64,000 nucleotides of DNA, taken from the NCBI GenBank assembly GCA_033961575.1, contig CM066730.1, forward strand, positions 112,339,523 to 112,403,522, given 5' to 3'. The notes below the pieces were generated by a model that saw nothing but the letters and a program-made list of their open reading frames with translations, did not search any database and had not been told where the DNA came from. This stretch comes from Aselliscus stoliczkanus. Taxonomy: Eukaryota; Chordata; Mammalia; Chiroptera; Hipposideridae. The position numbers and the translations under genes are program-made. How positions within the stretch are numbered: position 1 is the stretch's first letter; the number at the start of each line of letters is the position of its first letter. Shown one piece after another: positions 22,776-34,065 of the stretch.

Positions 22776-23300
22776 TTATTTTTAAGATTTTATTGGGGAA
22801 TTGGAAGAGGGGAACAGCATTAGGGAATCAGGGAAGGGAAACAGACAAGTTGTTGTCCTTTTTGTTCTTCAGTCTAGTTGTGGAGGACATCGCTTCACTG
22901 GCCCATGTTGGTATTATCATTGCGCTCTTCCCAGGTGAGGCAGTCACTTGTTGGCCATTGGATAGCTGCTCACAGCGGCTCACAAAAGCCCATGCCAGCT
23001 GCCACCCAGCCCCACTGCAGCCTATGCCATCACCTGCCACTCACAGCAGCTCAGCTCCAAATCGAGCTGTTGTTCACCATCTTAGCTGTAGAGGGCGCAG
23101 CACCACTGGCCCACATGTGGGATCTGAACCGGGGCCCTGCTGCTCAGAGCTGGTGTCCCAAGCCAACTCTTAACCAACGCACCACTCAGCCAGCCCGTTC
23201 TACTCCATTTTATATAAGCGACTTGAGCATCAGTGAATTTCAATATTTGTGGAGGTCCTGGAATCAATCATCCATGGATACCAAGGGACACTGTAGTAAA
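22540..23300. mobile_element. Tigger/MER2-type DNA transposon remnants, split by a SINE
   Basis: The left part has TGACCCCTGAACAACATGGG and GGTCCACTTGTACATGG, then CCCTCCATATCCCCAGGTTT with TGTGGATTCAACC. The right part, after the SINE, has TTTTATATAAGCGACTTGAG, GAGGTCCTGGAATCAATC and CATGGATACCAAGGGACACT, the inverted terminal region. Internal transposase is absent. Confidence 0.75.
22748..23196 (-). mobile_element. tRNA-derived SINE, long form
   Basis: Bounded by GTTCTACTCCATTTTA at 22732-22747 and 23197-23212. The tail (left) begins with an ATTT run, then TTTTAAGATTTTATTGGGG. The head (right) has GATCTGAACCGGGGCC and CTCTTAACCAACGCACCACT, the reversed tRNA-like B and A boxes. Minus-strand insertion into the Tigger remnant. 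Confidence 0.9.
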
Positions 23301-23599
23301 GTTTTTGAGGAGTCAAGAATTATACTCTGATTTTTTACTATGAGGCTGTTGGCACCCTGAACTCCCATGTTGTTCAGGGTCAAAGGTATTTGTTTCCTCC
23401 CCATTAAGTGAGAAAGGGACAGGTACCTTTAAGTGGGGGAACATGCTGAGGGAACGCTTCCCACAGCTCAGGTTCTGGAGAAAATAGAAAAGCAGAGACA
23501 AGGAGGAGGATACAAAAGTGACTAATGCAGGAAGAAGTCACAGCTGAGTTATCTAGTGGGCTAAAATTACCTTGGTTCATAATCAGTGATAGGAGGCCC

Positions 23600-23810
23600 C
23601 GGCACAGCCTTAGTGACTCTACTTCTGTTTTATATTCAGAAAACCTGGCTTCCTGTCCCAGCTCTGCTGCTTGCCACTTCCCTTCTCAGGTTCCTTATAG
23701 ATAAAAATAGGGTTAATAATACCCGCCTTTCAGGTTATGGTGATAGGGTACTGAGATATAGGATGCAAGGCACCTGGCTCCCAGCAAGACTTAAACGTAG
23801 TTGCTCTTCT
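23600..23810 (+). mobile_element. MIR fragment
   Basis: Shows AACCTGGCTTCCTGTCCCAG, TCTGCTGCTTGCCACTT and TAAAAATAGGGTTAATAATA in MIR order. Confidence 0.7.
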
Positions 23811-23884
23811 TAACCAGTTGAGAGCTGCTGAGCCAGCATCTGATGAGGCAAGACTGATAAACATGAACTTCAGTTGTTTATTAG

Positions 23885-24205
23885 CATTTCAGCCAGGATA
23901 GGCGAGATTATGCTGTGGGTACAATTAACCATAAAATTTCAGTGGCTTAAATTTGAAGATTTATTTCTTAGTCACCCAAGTGTATCATATGCAAGCTGGA
24001 GGCTCTATTCCACACCACTGGCACCCTCACTACAGGCCCCAGGCCAACAAAGCAGCCACTAGCAGAAACATGGCTGGCTGCCATGACAGGATAAAGATAA
24101 GATAGCAAAGCATCCTGACTTTCCAAATTGCACTCACATTTCATTGGCCAAAGTAAGTCCATAGTGATGCCTTCAAGTAGGTGGTAAAGTAGAACCCAAC
24201 ATACG
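23885..24205 (-). mobile_element. Possible old MaLR/ERVL LTR fragment
   Basis: AAATTTCAGTGGCTTAAATTTG and TTTATTTCTTAGTCA resemble the start region of MaLR-type LTRs, but the remainder is too diverged for me to place. Confidence 0.35.
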
Positions 24206-24774
24206 TCAGGAAGGAAAAAGAACAAGAATATTCGTGAACAGCCCTAATGACTACCGTAGTTAGGGAGCAAAGACTTTGGAAAGATTTAATTGTCTCTTTT
24301 CCCAGAGAAAAACTTGCCATGAATTAGCTTGTTGAGAATTGGCACGTTACCAAGGATGTTTTTCTTTTCTTGACAAAAATTAATTCTTAGCAAATAGTCT
24401 TTCTGAGTTGTCTCACTTTTTGCAAAACTTTCTGTTGCTATGCCCACTGTTTAGCTACCCTAAGTGAATTTCTATAATCTTCTCTTCACCCATGGATCTC
24501 TTTTCTCTCATATAATAAATAACTCCCTTATATACTTCTTAATCACATTTCAAAATACCGAATTTCTAACAGCACCAAAAATATGGACTACTCGTCAGAA
24601 ACCATGGGTTTGAAATGGCCATTGTTTCCATGTGCCTTTCCTACAAAGAGTTGGTTCTCTTTTATTGAGACCCAGAAGTGCAGGAAAATACTGTTTTCTT
24701 TCAAATTTTTAATATGCAGGTGTTTCTAAGGTCTTCTTCTGTAAGGAATCCTCCTAAAACTCAGGGGGGTGTAT

Positions 24775-25205
24775 CAGTTATCTACTGCTACTTAACAAAT
24801 TGCCCCAATGCTTAGTGGTATAAAGGAACAATAAACATTCATATTTCCTATAATTTCTGTGAGTTAGAAATTCTGGAGCAGCTTAGCTCGCAGTTTTGAC
24901 TGAGGTCTTTCAGGAGATTGCAGCCAAGGCTGAAGTCATCTGAAGGCTTGACAGAGACTGGAAGGTCTGGTTCCAAGATAGCCCCAAAAACTCACTTCCA
25001 AGTTATTTCCAAGCCTCACTCTTGTGGCTGGAATGTTGGTGGTGGTTGTTGATGGGAGCCCTCAATTCCTCTCCACACGCCCTCTCCACAAGGCTGTTTG
25101 AGAGTCCTTTCCCCTGAGTAAGTGATCCAAGAGAGATAAAGACAGAAGCTGCAATGTTTTTCATGACTGAAAATGAAAGTCATGCAGTCTCACTTCCACA
25201 GTTCA
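24775..25205 (-). mobile_element. MaLR-type LTR fragment
   Basis: Begins TGTATCAGTTATCTACTGCT and continues with GTGAGTTAGAAATTCTGGAG, GCAGTTTTGACTGAGG, AAGTCATCTGAAGGCTTGAC and AGTGATCCAAGAGAGA, an ordered match to a MaLR LTR family. The right end is missing. Confidence 0.6.
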
Positions 25206-25249
25206 GTAGTCTTCCTTATCTGCCGGAGATATGTTTCAAGACCCCCAGT

Positions 25250-26435
25250 GGATGCCTAATGTACTTCCTCTCTATATAGGTTTGCCTATTCTGGACATTC
25301 CACATAAATAGAATTACACAAAATGTGGTATTTTTGTGTTTGGCTTTTTTTTACTAAGCATCATGTTTTTCAAGTCTCATTAACGTTGCAGGATATATCA
25401 GTGCTTCATTTTCTTCTATTGACAAATGATAGTTCATTGTACGGATAGATCACATTTTCTTTATCATTTATTAATTGATAGACATTTGGATGCTTTGGGT
25501 CTTTTTGGCATTATAAATAATGCAGTTAATGAACATCCAAGTACAAGTTTTTGTATAGACACATACAGAGAATGCAAAAAAAATGTATACACATTTTAAT
25601 AAAGGAAAAAACTGTATTAAAATTGTAATAATATATACCGATAACAAAAGATGACTATAAGTCACAAGTCACATTTGACTTCTACAATTACAAGAGGTGC
25701 TCAAAGTGGTTACCATCAGCATAATTTTAATACACTTTTTTCCTCTCTTAAAATGTGTGTATTTTTTTTGGCACCCCGTGTATTTTCATTTCTCTTAAGT
25801 ATATACTGGATATATACTAGAAGTAGGTAGAATTGCTGGGTAATATGATAACTCTATGTTTAACCTTTTAAGGGACTGCCACACTGTTTTTGCAAAGTGG
25901 CTACATCATTTTACATTCCTACCAGCAGCATGTAACAGCTTCAATTTTTCCACATTCTCACCAACACTTGTTATTTGTCATTTTCATGATAGCCATCTAA
26001 TGTGTGTGAAATGGTATCTCATTGTAGTTTTGATTTGCATTTCCCTGATTGATAAAGATGCTGGGCATGTTTTCACGTGTTTACTGGTCATTGATATATC
26101 CTCTTTGGAGAAATGTCTATTCAGGCCCTGTACCCATTCTAAAAATTAGTTTATGTGTCTTTTTATTATTAAATTGTAAGAGTTCTTTATATATTTTCGA
26201 CATGTCTCTTATTAGATATATGTTTTGCAAAAATTTTCTCCCATTCAGTGGGCTGTCTTTTCACTTTCTTGACGATGTCCTTAGAAGCACAAAGTTTTAA
26301 GGTTGATGATGTCCAATTTATCTTTTTTTCTCTTTTGTTGCTTAGGCTTTTGGAGTTAGATTCTAGTGCTGTTTTAAAAGCTGTTTTTCCATAGCTTTCT
26401 GTTCAGGTTCAGAAAAATAGTTCTGTTCCCTTTCC
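25250..26435 (-). mobile_element. Old L1 ORF2 3' fragment, interrupted by a MITE
   Basis: Shows AGAATTGCTGGGTAATATGA, TTTTGATTTGCATTTCCCTG, ATTTTCTCCCATTCAGTGGG and related phrases at L1 spacing, in minus orientation. The palindromic element at 25571-25776 lies inside it. Confidence 0.8.
25571..25776 (+). mobile_element. Palindromic MITE (about 205 bp), copy 1
   Basis: The ends are inverted repeats: GCCAAAA-like, then ATGTATACACATTTTAATAA on the left, and CTCTTAAAATGTGTGTATTT with TTTTGGCACCCC on the right. The centre reads ATACCGATAACAAAAGATGA and TACAAGAGGTGCTCAAAGTG. The same sequence in opposite orientation is at 41308-41512. It has no coding capacity; long terminal inverted repeats suggest a Tc1/mariner-type non-autonomous element. 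Confidence 0.75.
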
Positions 26436-26454
26436 TGCTCCAAATTACTTAGAA

Positions 26455-26610
26455 TAGTAGGAGCTAATGTTAACTAAGTACTTACTATGCGCCAGACTTT
26501 TGCTAAGCACTCAGACAGCTTGGGTAACCAGCCCAGGGCCTCGGGGTGAGTAGTGATCAATCCAGCCAATCTGACTCAGGAGCCCATATTCTCAACCACT
26601 TCACTTCCCT
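26455..26610 (-). mobile_element. MIR fragment
   Basis: TAAGTACTTACTATGCGCCAG and TGACTCAGGAGCCCATATTC match reversed MIR ends. Confidence 0.55.
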
Positions 26611-27254
26611 GAACGTAGTTTCTTCATCTTGACATTTGTTTCATTTTTGCAAGATGAAAATGGTGTATCTGCTATTAGTGTTGGACAAGTTACTCTGCCC
26701 GTGTTCTTTGTTCCTTCCCTTCCCTGAGGTGAGTCGCCAGCTCCACCCTTTCTAGGACTGCCAGAATCTCCAGACTGTCCAATACACACACATACTCATC
26801 CAAAAAGGCAAAACAACACCCTTGTTCATGACACAGAATACTTATGGCCTTGATGCCACAACTGCAGTGGTTCCCTGAACCTTGTCCCACCCTAGCTAGG
26901 CTGATCTTCTTTTAAAGATTTTTATTAAAAACATAACTAACATACAATATTATATTAGTTTCAGGTGTACACCATAGTTATTCAATATTTATATACCTAA
27001 AGAAGTGATCACCATGATAAGTCCAGCAACCATCTGACACTGTATCACACTATCACAATATTATTGACTATAATCTTACAATCCTATGACTTATTAGTTT
27101 TATACCGGGAAATTTAGACCTCTTATTCTCCTTCACCTTCCTCCTCCCCTTTTAAAAATTTTCAATTACAGTTCACATTCAATATTATTTTATAGTAATT
27201 TTAGGTGCACAGCATAGTGGTTAGACATTTGTATAATTTAAGAAGTGATATCCC

Positions 27255-27738
27255 AGGCTGGCAGAGTGACTCAGTTGGTTAAGAGTTGGCTTGGGAGTGT
27301 GAGCTCTGAGCAGCAGGGTCACTTGTTCAGTTCCCACATGGGCCAGTGACGCTGCCCTCCACAGCTAAGATGGTGAACAACAGCTCGACTTGGAGCTGGG
27401 CTGCTGTGAGTGGCTAGCAACAGCATAGGCTGCCATGGGGCTGCAGTGGGCTGCCATGAGCTACCATGAGTGGCCAGCAGCCAGCGTGAGGGGCAGGCGA
27501 CCAGCAGCCAGTGAAGCTGCCATGAGCCACCATGAGCGGCCGTCCAATGGTCGATGACTGATCTGCCTCAGCCAGCAAGAATACAATGATCATAAATCCA
27601 ACATGGGCCAATGAAGTGGTATCCTCCACAACTAGACTGAAGAACAAAAGGACAGCAACTTGTCTGTTCCCCTTCCCTGATTCCCCAATGCTGTTCCCCT
27701 CCCCCAGTTTCCCAAATAAAATCTTAAAAAAAAAAAAA
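27255..27738 (+). mobile_element. tRNA-derived SINE, long form
   Basis: Duplications AGAAGTGATATCCC (27241-27254) and AAAAGTGATTCCCC (from about 27737). The head has GAGTGACTCAGTTGGTTAAG. The middle has several TGAGTGGC-like repeats. The tail is CCAAATAAAATCTTAAAA. About 484 bp. Confidence 0.9.
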
Positions 27739-27979
27739 AAAGTGATTCCCCCTGACTAGTCTAATACCTACCTGGCACTATACATAGTTATTACCATATC
27801 ACTGACTATATTCCCTGTGCTTTATTTTCCATCCCCATTACTATTTTGTAACTACCAACTTGTACTTTTTAATCCCTTCACCTTTTTCACCCTGCTCCCA
27901 AACCCCTCCCATCTATCACCCCAACAAATCTAACACCCATCTGACACCGTACAGAGTTATTACAATATTATTGACTATA

Positions 27980-28550
27980 AGGTCAGACAATTAAGTTTGC
28001 AAACCCATCCTAGAAAAAGTGCTACATACCTCATTGCTGAATATAATCATGGTCACCTTCGAAGTACTTCCTTTGGGAAGCTATGCCCCGATGCCAGCTC
28101 CTGGCTCACCCTCCAAAGCAATTTTGGAACTCTTTTTCTGGAATGGCTATCAGAGCTGGTGTGGTATTACCCTTGATGTCCTGAATGTCATCAAAATGTC
28201 TTCCTTTTAATATTTCGTTTATGTTCAGGTAAAGGAAGTAGTCATTGGGGGCCAGATTAGGTGAAAGGGGAGGGTGTTTCAATACAGTTAATTGTTTACT
28301 GGCTAAAAACTCCCTCACAGACAGTGCCATGTGAGCTGGTACATTGTTGTGATGCAAGAGCCATGAATTGTTAGCAAAAAGTTCAGGTTGTCTAACTTTT
28401 CCATGCAGCCTTTTCATTACTTCCAAATAGTAAACTTGGTTAACTGTTTATCCAGTTGGTACAAATTCATAATGAAATATCCCTCTGATATCAAAAAGGG
28501 ATTAGCAACAGCATTGCAACAAGTTCACGAACTTAATTGTCACACCTCCT
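27980..28550 (-). mobile_element. Mariner transposon, internally deleted
   Basis: Terminal inverted repeats AGGTCAGACAATTAAGTTTG (left) and GGTGTGACAATTAAGTTCG (right, reversed), next to TA dinucleotides. Minus-strand frame 28106-28426 encodes the transposase C-terminal half with HHNNVPAHMALSVREFLASK and HPPLSPNLAPNDYFLY. The catalytic block normally reads HHDN and SPDLAP, so two Asp codons have become Asn. The N-terminal half is deleted. It is about 570 bp against about 1.3 kb for a full mariner, and cannot be active. Confidence 0.9.
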
Positions 28551-28682
28551 ATATTCCTTATGCTATACCCTATGTCCTCATAACTACTTCGTAACAACCA
28601 ATTTGTATTTCTTAATACAAATCCATTTTCTCACCCACACCCCCAAACCCCTCCCATCTGGCAAGCATCAAAATATTTTCTG

Positions 28683-28807
28683 GGGCCGGCCGAGTGGCGT
28701 GGTGGTTAAGCGCTGGCTTGGGAAGCCAGCGGCCCTGGTTCGGTCCCACATGTGAGGGCCAGTGGTACTGCCCTTAAAACAAAACAAAACAAAACAAACA
28801 AACAAAC
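28683..28807 (+). mobile_element. tRNA-derived SINE, short form
   Basis: Flanked by AAAATATTTTCTG on both sides. The head GGGCCGGCCGAGTGGCGTGG contains an A-box-like TGGCGTGGTGG; a B-box-like GGTTCGGTCCC follows; the tail is (AAAAC)n/(AAAC)n. About 125 bp. Confidence 0.93.
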
Positions 28808-31800
28808 AAAAATATTTTCTGTATCTATGAGTTTCTGTTTTGTTTGTTAATTTGGTTCTTACATTCCACATATAAGTGAAATCACATTGCATCTGTCTTT
28901 CTCTATCTGACATACTCCACTCAGCATAATACTTTCCAGGTCCATCCATGCTGCCACAGATGGCAAGAACCCATTCCCTTCTATGGCCAAGCAATATTCC
29001 ATTGTACATGTGTACTACCTCCTCTTTATCCATTTTTCCATCAACAGGCACCCAGGCTGCCTCCACATCTTGGCCATTGGAAACAATGCTACAATGAATA
29101 TATATGGATGCCCATGTCCCCTCAAAGTAACATTTTGGGTTTCTTCAGATAAATACCCTGAAGTGGGATTACTGGGTCCTTCCTTCATTGTCTCTTCTTG
29201 CAACCTTTGTTTTAAAGTCTATTTTGTCTGGTATAACTATTGCTATCCGAGATTTTTTTTTTCCATGAAATATTTTTTTCCATCCCTTTACTTTCCATCT
29301 GTGTGTTCCTTTCAATCTGAAGTGAGTCTCTTGTAGGCAGCATATGTAAGGGTTTTGTTTTCTTATTCATTGATACCTCTTATGTCTTTTGATTGAAGCA
29401 TTTAATCCATTTACATTGAAAGTATTTGTTGATAGATATGCAGCTATTGCCATTTTATTTTTCATAATTTCGATTTTCTTTTCCGTCCTAATGAAGTTCC
29501 TTTAACATTTTTTGTAATACTGGCTTGGTGGTGATGAGCTCCTTCAGCTTTTCTTGCCTGAGAAGCTTTGTCTGTTCTTCGATATTAAGTGATAACATTG
29601 GGGGTGGAGTAATCTTGGTTGTAGGTCCTTACTTTTCATCACTTTGAATATTTAGTGCGAATCCCTTCTGTTGAGAAATCAGCTGACAGTCTTATGGGAG
29701 CTCCCTTGTAGGTAACGAACTGCCTTGCTCTAGCTGCTTTTAAAATTCTTTCTTTGTCTTTAACCTTTGCCATTTTAATTATGATGTGTCTTGGTGTGGG
29801 CCCGTTTGGATTCATCCTGTTTGGGACTCTCTGTGTTTCCTGGACTTGTATGTTTTCCTTCACCAGGTTAGGGAAGTTTTCAGTCATTATTTCTTCAAAT
29901 AAGTTCTCAATCCTTCGCCATATCCAAAGCTTAGGGGCTGCTGTGCAGGGGGCTTCCCCACGTAGCCTGATTCTCCCCAGTGGGATCTCGTACCTGTTAA
30001 AGACTTCCCTTTGTGTTTGCTGCTTGTGGGGCTAATTGGGTGGTGCTCTATGGTCTGAAGCCAACCCCAAATATTTTTGTTTGGGGACCTCTTGGGAGGG
30101 GCTCCACTGCAGACTCAGGTCACCCCAGCCTGTGACTACAAAACAATCTGTGGTTGGTCTCTGGCTGTGCTAAACCTAGAGGCATGTAGCAACCGAGCAT
30201 GGCTGCCACCAATACTGAGCCTGGGGTAGCTCCACAAAAAGCCAGGATACCCCCAGGCCTGGTGCCACCTGCTGGCTGCCTGTAAACCTCAGCTGCTGAT
30301 AGAGCCTTGTGCAGTATGCAAGTTGGATGAGGCAGGATCTCAGGGAGTCACTAGAATGGGAGGAGCTGTGTTCACCAGGTCAATGTACATTTTCATTTTG
30401 TGCCAGTGCTGAGCCTGGAGCTACTCAGCAAAAGACTCAGAGAACACCCACTGCCTGCCTGGGGTCTGTGGACCCCCAATAGTTGTCCAAGAAAGTGTGT
30501 GAAGTTAGCAGGACTGGCTGCTTGCCAAAAAAGTGCTTTCAATGTTCGGAGAATTGGGTGGGGTGGTGTCCCAAGGACTCCCCAGAGTGGAGCAAGCAGA
30601 GCTCACCAGACCAATTCAAAGTAAGATTTGGCCATGGGCGCTCAACTCAGAAATGATGGCTCCCATCTGCCAGCTGCATGGGAGGAGAACCCAACACAGG
30701 GGAAATGGTGGTTGTCCTTCAGTCCTCACCCCAAAGCCACACACCTCAGTTTCCAATGTCCCTCAAGTCACTGCCCCTCCATCAGAGCCAAGGCGAGTGC
30801 CTGTGAGCAAATGTATTTGTGCACATGCCAAGTAAGAGGATGTCAGGGTTTTGAATAGCCTTTCATTCCACCTAGATGGCTGGAAACCCCATATTTTTTC
30901 ACAGCCTCTTCTTGGCACCAGCAGTTCTGGCTGGGGAGCCTGGTGTGGGGCTGGGGTTCCTCAATCCTCCTCAGAAAACCTCCATGGCTGAGATTACCAA
31001 TTCTCAACCACTACATGGTAGCCCATTTCGCTTCTCAGCCCATCCTACCAATTTTGATGTGGCTTCTTCTTTATATCTTTAGTTATAGGACTTCTGGTCA
31101 GCTAGACTTCAGATGGTTCTTCAGGTTGGTTGTTTTATAATTTAGTTGTAATTTCAATGTGTTCATGGGAGGAGACAAGCATAGTGTTTACCTACTTTGC
31201 CATCTTGGATCTCTACTGCTGAGTCTTTTCTTTAGTTGTGATAGTCTAGGGTTTAATACCCAGGAGCAGCTTTGATACTCCTTGGAAGTGAATTTTACTC
31301 TCTGGCTTGTCTTAGAACCCACATTAAAAGCCACCAGGTTTAAAAATAGTTCAACTGTCAATTTAATCAAGTATAATCAATTATGTGGAATAGTAAATAA
31401 AAAAAACAAATCAGAGAAGCATCTCAGTTCTTCCTTTCACTACGACAATACTGATGTTTAGACCTCAACTTTATTTTTGTTAAATAAGTGAGGTCAGAAT
31501 GATCTAACAAGAGCCCAAGAGCTTCTTCCCCCCACTCTCTGCCTCTTTTCCCTCTGTACCCAATTACCTATCAAATCTGTTTGAAACCACTTCAGAAATG
31601 TCTTTCAGACTCAGCCTCCTTCTCCCCGTTCATCCTTCTTGCCACTGCATTTGTTTGGATCTGTACCATCTCTTAGGTGAACTAACTGGACTCATTCTCT
31701 AGTCTTTTCTTCAATCTAATTAAATTGAAATGAATTATCTCCTTATGATTGTCTTCCCCAGTAGATAATGAGATCCTTAAGATCAGAGATCAAACAAAAT

Positions 31801-31845
31801 TAATTTCCCTAGAACTCAGCATAGAGTCTGCCATCTCAGGGCATT

Positions 31846-31960
31846 TATTATTATTTTTTTTTTTTTTGAGGGCAGTGTCACTGGCCCTCATATGTGGGAC
31901 CCGAACCGGGGCTGCTGGCTTCCCAAGCCAGCGCTTAACCACTGCACCACTTGGCCGGCC
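31846..31960 (-). mobile_element. tRNA-derived SINE, short form
   Basis: Bounded by CATCTCAGGGCATT at 31832-31845 and 31961-31974. A poly(T) tail on the left and the reversed head CCACTTGGCCGGCC on the right. Confidence 0.93.
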
Positions 31961-31974
31961 CATCTCAGGGCATT

Positions 31975-32153
31975 CAAAAAATATTTTTATTGGGGAACAG
32001 TGTGTTTTTTCCCAGACGCATCAGCTCCAAGTCAAGTTGTTGTCTTTAATCTAGTTGTGGATGTTACAGCTCACTGGCCCATGTGGGAATTGAACTGGCA
32101 ACCCTGGTGTTATGAGCACTGCGCTCTAACCAACTGAGCCAACCGGCAGCCCT
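31975..32153 (-). mobile_element. tRNA-derived SINE, intermediate form
   Basis: Left tail ATATTTTTATTGGGGAACAG, middle CTCCAAGTCAAGTTGTTGTC, right head GCTCTAACCAACTGAGCCA. The duplication is AGGGCATT against AAGGCATT. About 180 bp. It lacks the TGAGTGGC-repeat middle of the 450-bp form. Confidence 0.85.
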
Positions 32154-32854
32154 TAAGGCATTTAATTAGTGTTTGTGGAAGGAATACTCAGCACCTACAA
32201 GTCCTTTTAAAAGGGCTTTGTAGTAATAATTAAATGCCACATGACCAAGGTGTTCCAGGAATGCCCTCCTGTCCTGCAATGTGCATGGACTTTGCCAGCA
32301 CTCAAGAAGGGATCAAGGTATAACTATCGAGTCATCTGCTGGCCTGTATACTTCTCTTCATCTTAGTTATGAGAGAGAGCCTGCCCTGTGTCCCTCTTAG
32401 ATCTATCTCCACTAGGGCCCACCAAGTGATCAGAAAGTTTGTTGTCTTTCCCAAGCACATTCACATCAGTCTTTTTGAGTCCAAACTCCCCCTGAGTACT
32501 GATGAAGCAGTAACCAAAAAAGTCAGGTAAGCATTGCAAAATCATTCATAGTAGGAGGGCCAATAGTTATAACCCTATCTTAGTAATCTGCTCCCTAAGA
32601 CCATGTGGGGAAAGGTGGAGGTGAGAAGGCAGGACAAAAACTCACAATTTAGGTCTTCAGAAGCTATTTCAGAGGGATGCTGTCATTGCTGTCCAATTCT
32701 ATCCCCTCAGGTTTCTGCTTTCCTCCTGTTATATTCTCCCCCTAAGCTCTCTAGGTAATGTCTCCATCACTTTGCCACAGAAAACTGCCCTACTCTGCCC
32801 CATTCCCCACAAGAGGAAGTATTCCCAAGTTGTTGCTATCTCTTCTTGTTAAGT

Positions 32855-33240
32855 GCATAAAAGAGTTGTAGTTGTCAGAGGTTTGGGGGAAGGGAGAGAG
32901 GGGTGGATAAGTGGAGTATAGTGGATTTTTAGGGCAGTGAAACTATTCTGTATGGCACTGTAATAATGTATATATGTCATCATACATTTTTCAAAATCCA
33001 TAGAAATACATAACACAGGAGTGAATCCTAATGAAAACTTTGGACTTTAGTTAATAATAATGTATTAATACTGGCTCATTAATTGTAACAAATGTACCAT
33101 AATAATGGAAGATATTAATAACAGGGGAAATTGGTATAGATGGAGGCAGGAATGAAGGAGCACATGGAAACTCTGTACTTACCACTCAAGTTTTCTGAAA
33201 ATCTGAAACTACTCCCCCAACAAGTCTAATGAAAAAAGCA
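32855..33240 (+). mobile_element. Old L1 3' UTR fragment
   Basis: Phrases GTGAAACTATTCTGTATGGC, AATACATAACACAGGAGTGA, AACTTTGGACTTTAGTTAAT and CATGGAAACTCTGTACTTAC are typical of L1M 3' ends. Confidence 0.7.
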
Positions 33241-33719
33241 AAAGGAAAAACATTTAAAAACATATTAGTAACTATTTTTAGTACAATTACGATTTTTCAA
33301 ATTATTATGCAATTTCCTCCATACAAATTATACACATACTCTGTCTTTGCAAGGATTCTTCTATGCTGCTTCAAATACCAGAAAGACCTTTGAAGGATGA
33401 TAACACATGGAAGCTTTATACTCCCTGGCTTCTTACAGTTAGGTTTAACTGTATAACTTATGGAATGTAAGCTGGAGTGATATATGTCAATTTCCAGATA
33501 TGACTTTAAAAGCCATTCTGCAATTTGCCATATTTCCAACTACAGTGTCTTGGACCACATATGTTAAAATAAGGCCACCATCAGTTTGGTTCCCCCAGTG
33601 ACTATGAAAAGCAGAGTTGCTCTGACAAACTGTATTGACATGTGACTTGCACGAGAAATCAATTTGTGTTAATCCACTAAAATGTTGGGATTTTTGTGTG
33701 TGTGTGCTCCATAACAGCT

Positions 33720-34065
33720 CCTGATTTATATTCCTATCAAGTCCTACCTAGTTTTCATAATCCCATTCAAATGATTGTGTTATCCATAATCTCTTTTTCA
33801 TTCTTGCAGCCGAAAGCAATGCTCCTAGTCTCTCAATTCCCATAATAGCTTCTTTGCACCTTCTAATGGCATTTAACACTTTAACTCTTATAGTAACACT
33901 TTAAATTTTATAATTATATGCATACATGCCTTATCTATCCAACTAGAACATAAGTTTTTTTTAAGGTCCAGATCATGTCTGATTATTTTAGTATATCACA
34001 AGCACCTAGTTGAGTACGTAGCATGCCTTTTAAATAGCATACAGATTTTTATTCAATAAAATGAG
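33720..34065 (+). mobile_element. L2 LINE 3' fragment
   Basis: Diverged L2 phrases: ATGGCATTTAACACTTTAAC, CCAACTAGAACATAAG and TCACAAGCACCTAGTTGAGT. Confidence 0.6.

Larger units (their letters stand above)
26895..31213 (-). mobile_element. L1 with 5' end preserved, internally deleted and interrupted
   Basis: Minus-strand order from left: two or three copies of L1 3' UTR-like sequence (26900-27240, 27751-27978, 28551-28669), ORF2 C-terminal remnant (28821-29176), a deletion junction near 29177 to the ORF2 N-terminal end (start MAIA near 29450), ORF1 C-terminal remnant (29639-29887, with VPNRMNPNGPTPRHIIIKMA), and a 5' UTR from about 29930 to a start with GATCCAAGATGGCAAAGTAG at about 31213. 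It is interrupted by SINEs at 27255 and 28683 and a mariner at 27980. The repeated 3' UTR segments suggest either tandem L1 ends or a duplication. Confidence 0.78.
31490..32200 (+). mobile_element. L2 LINE 3' fragment, split by two SINEs
   Basis: Diverged L2 phrases CTTTCAGACTCAGCCTCCTT, GATAATGAGATCCTTAAG and AACTCAGCATAGAGTCTG, resuming after the SINEs with GGCATTTAATTAGTGTTTG. Confidence 0.65.

Noticed and set aside
22646..23330. Overlapping plus-strand frames of 150 and 175 codons
   Set aside because: Both run across a long-form SINE. The peptide segments recur in frames over the SINEs at 38207 and 43417, so they reflect repeat sequence.
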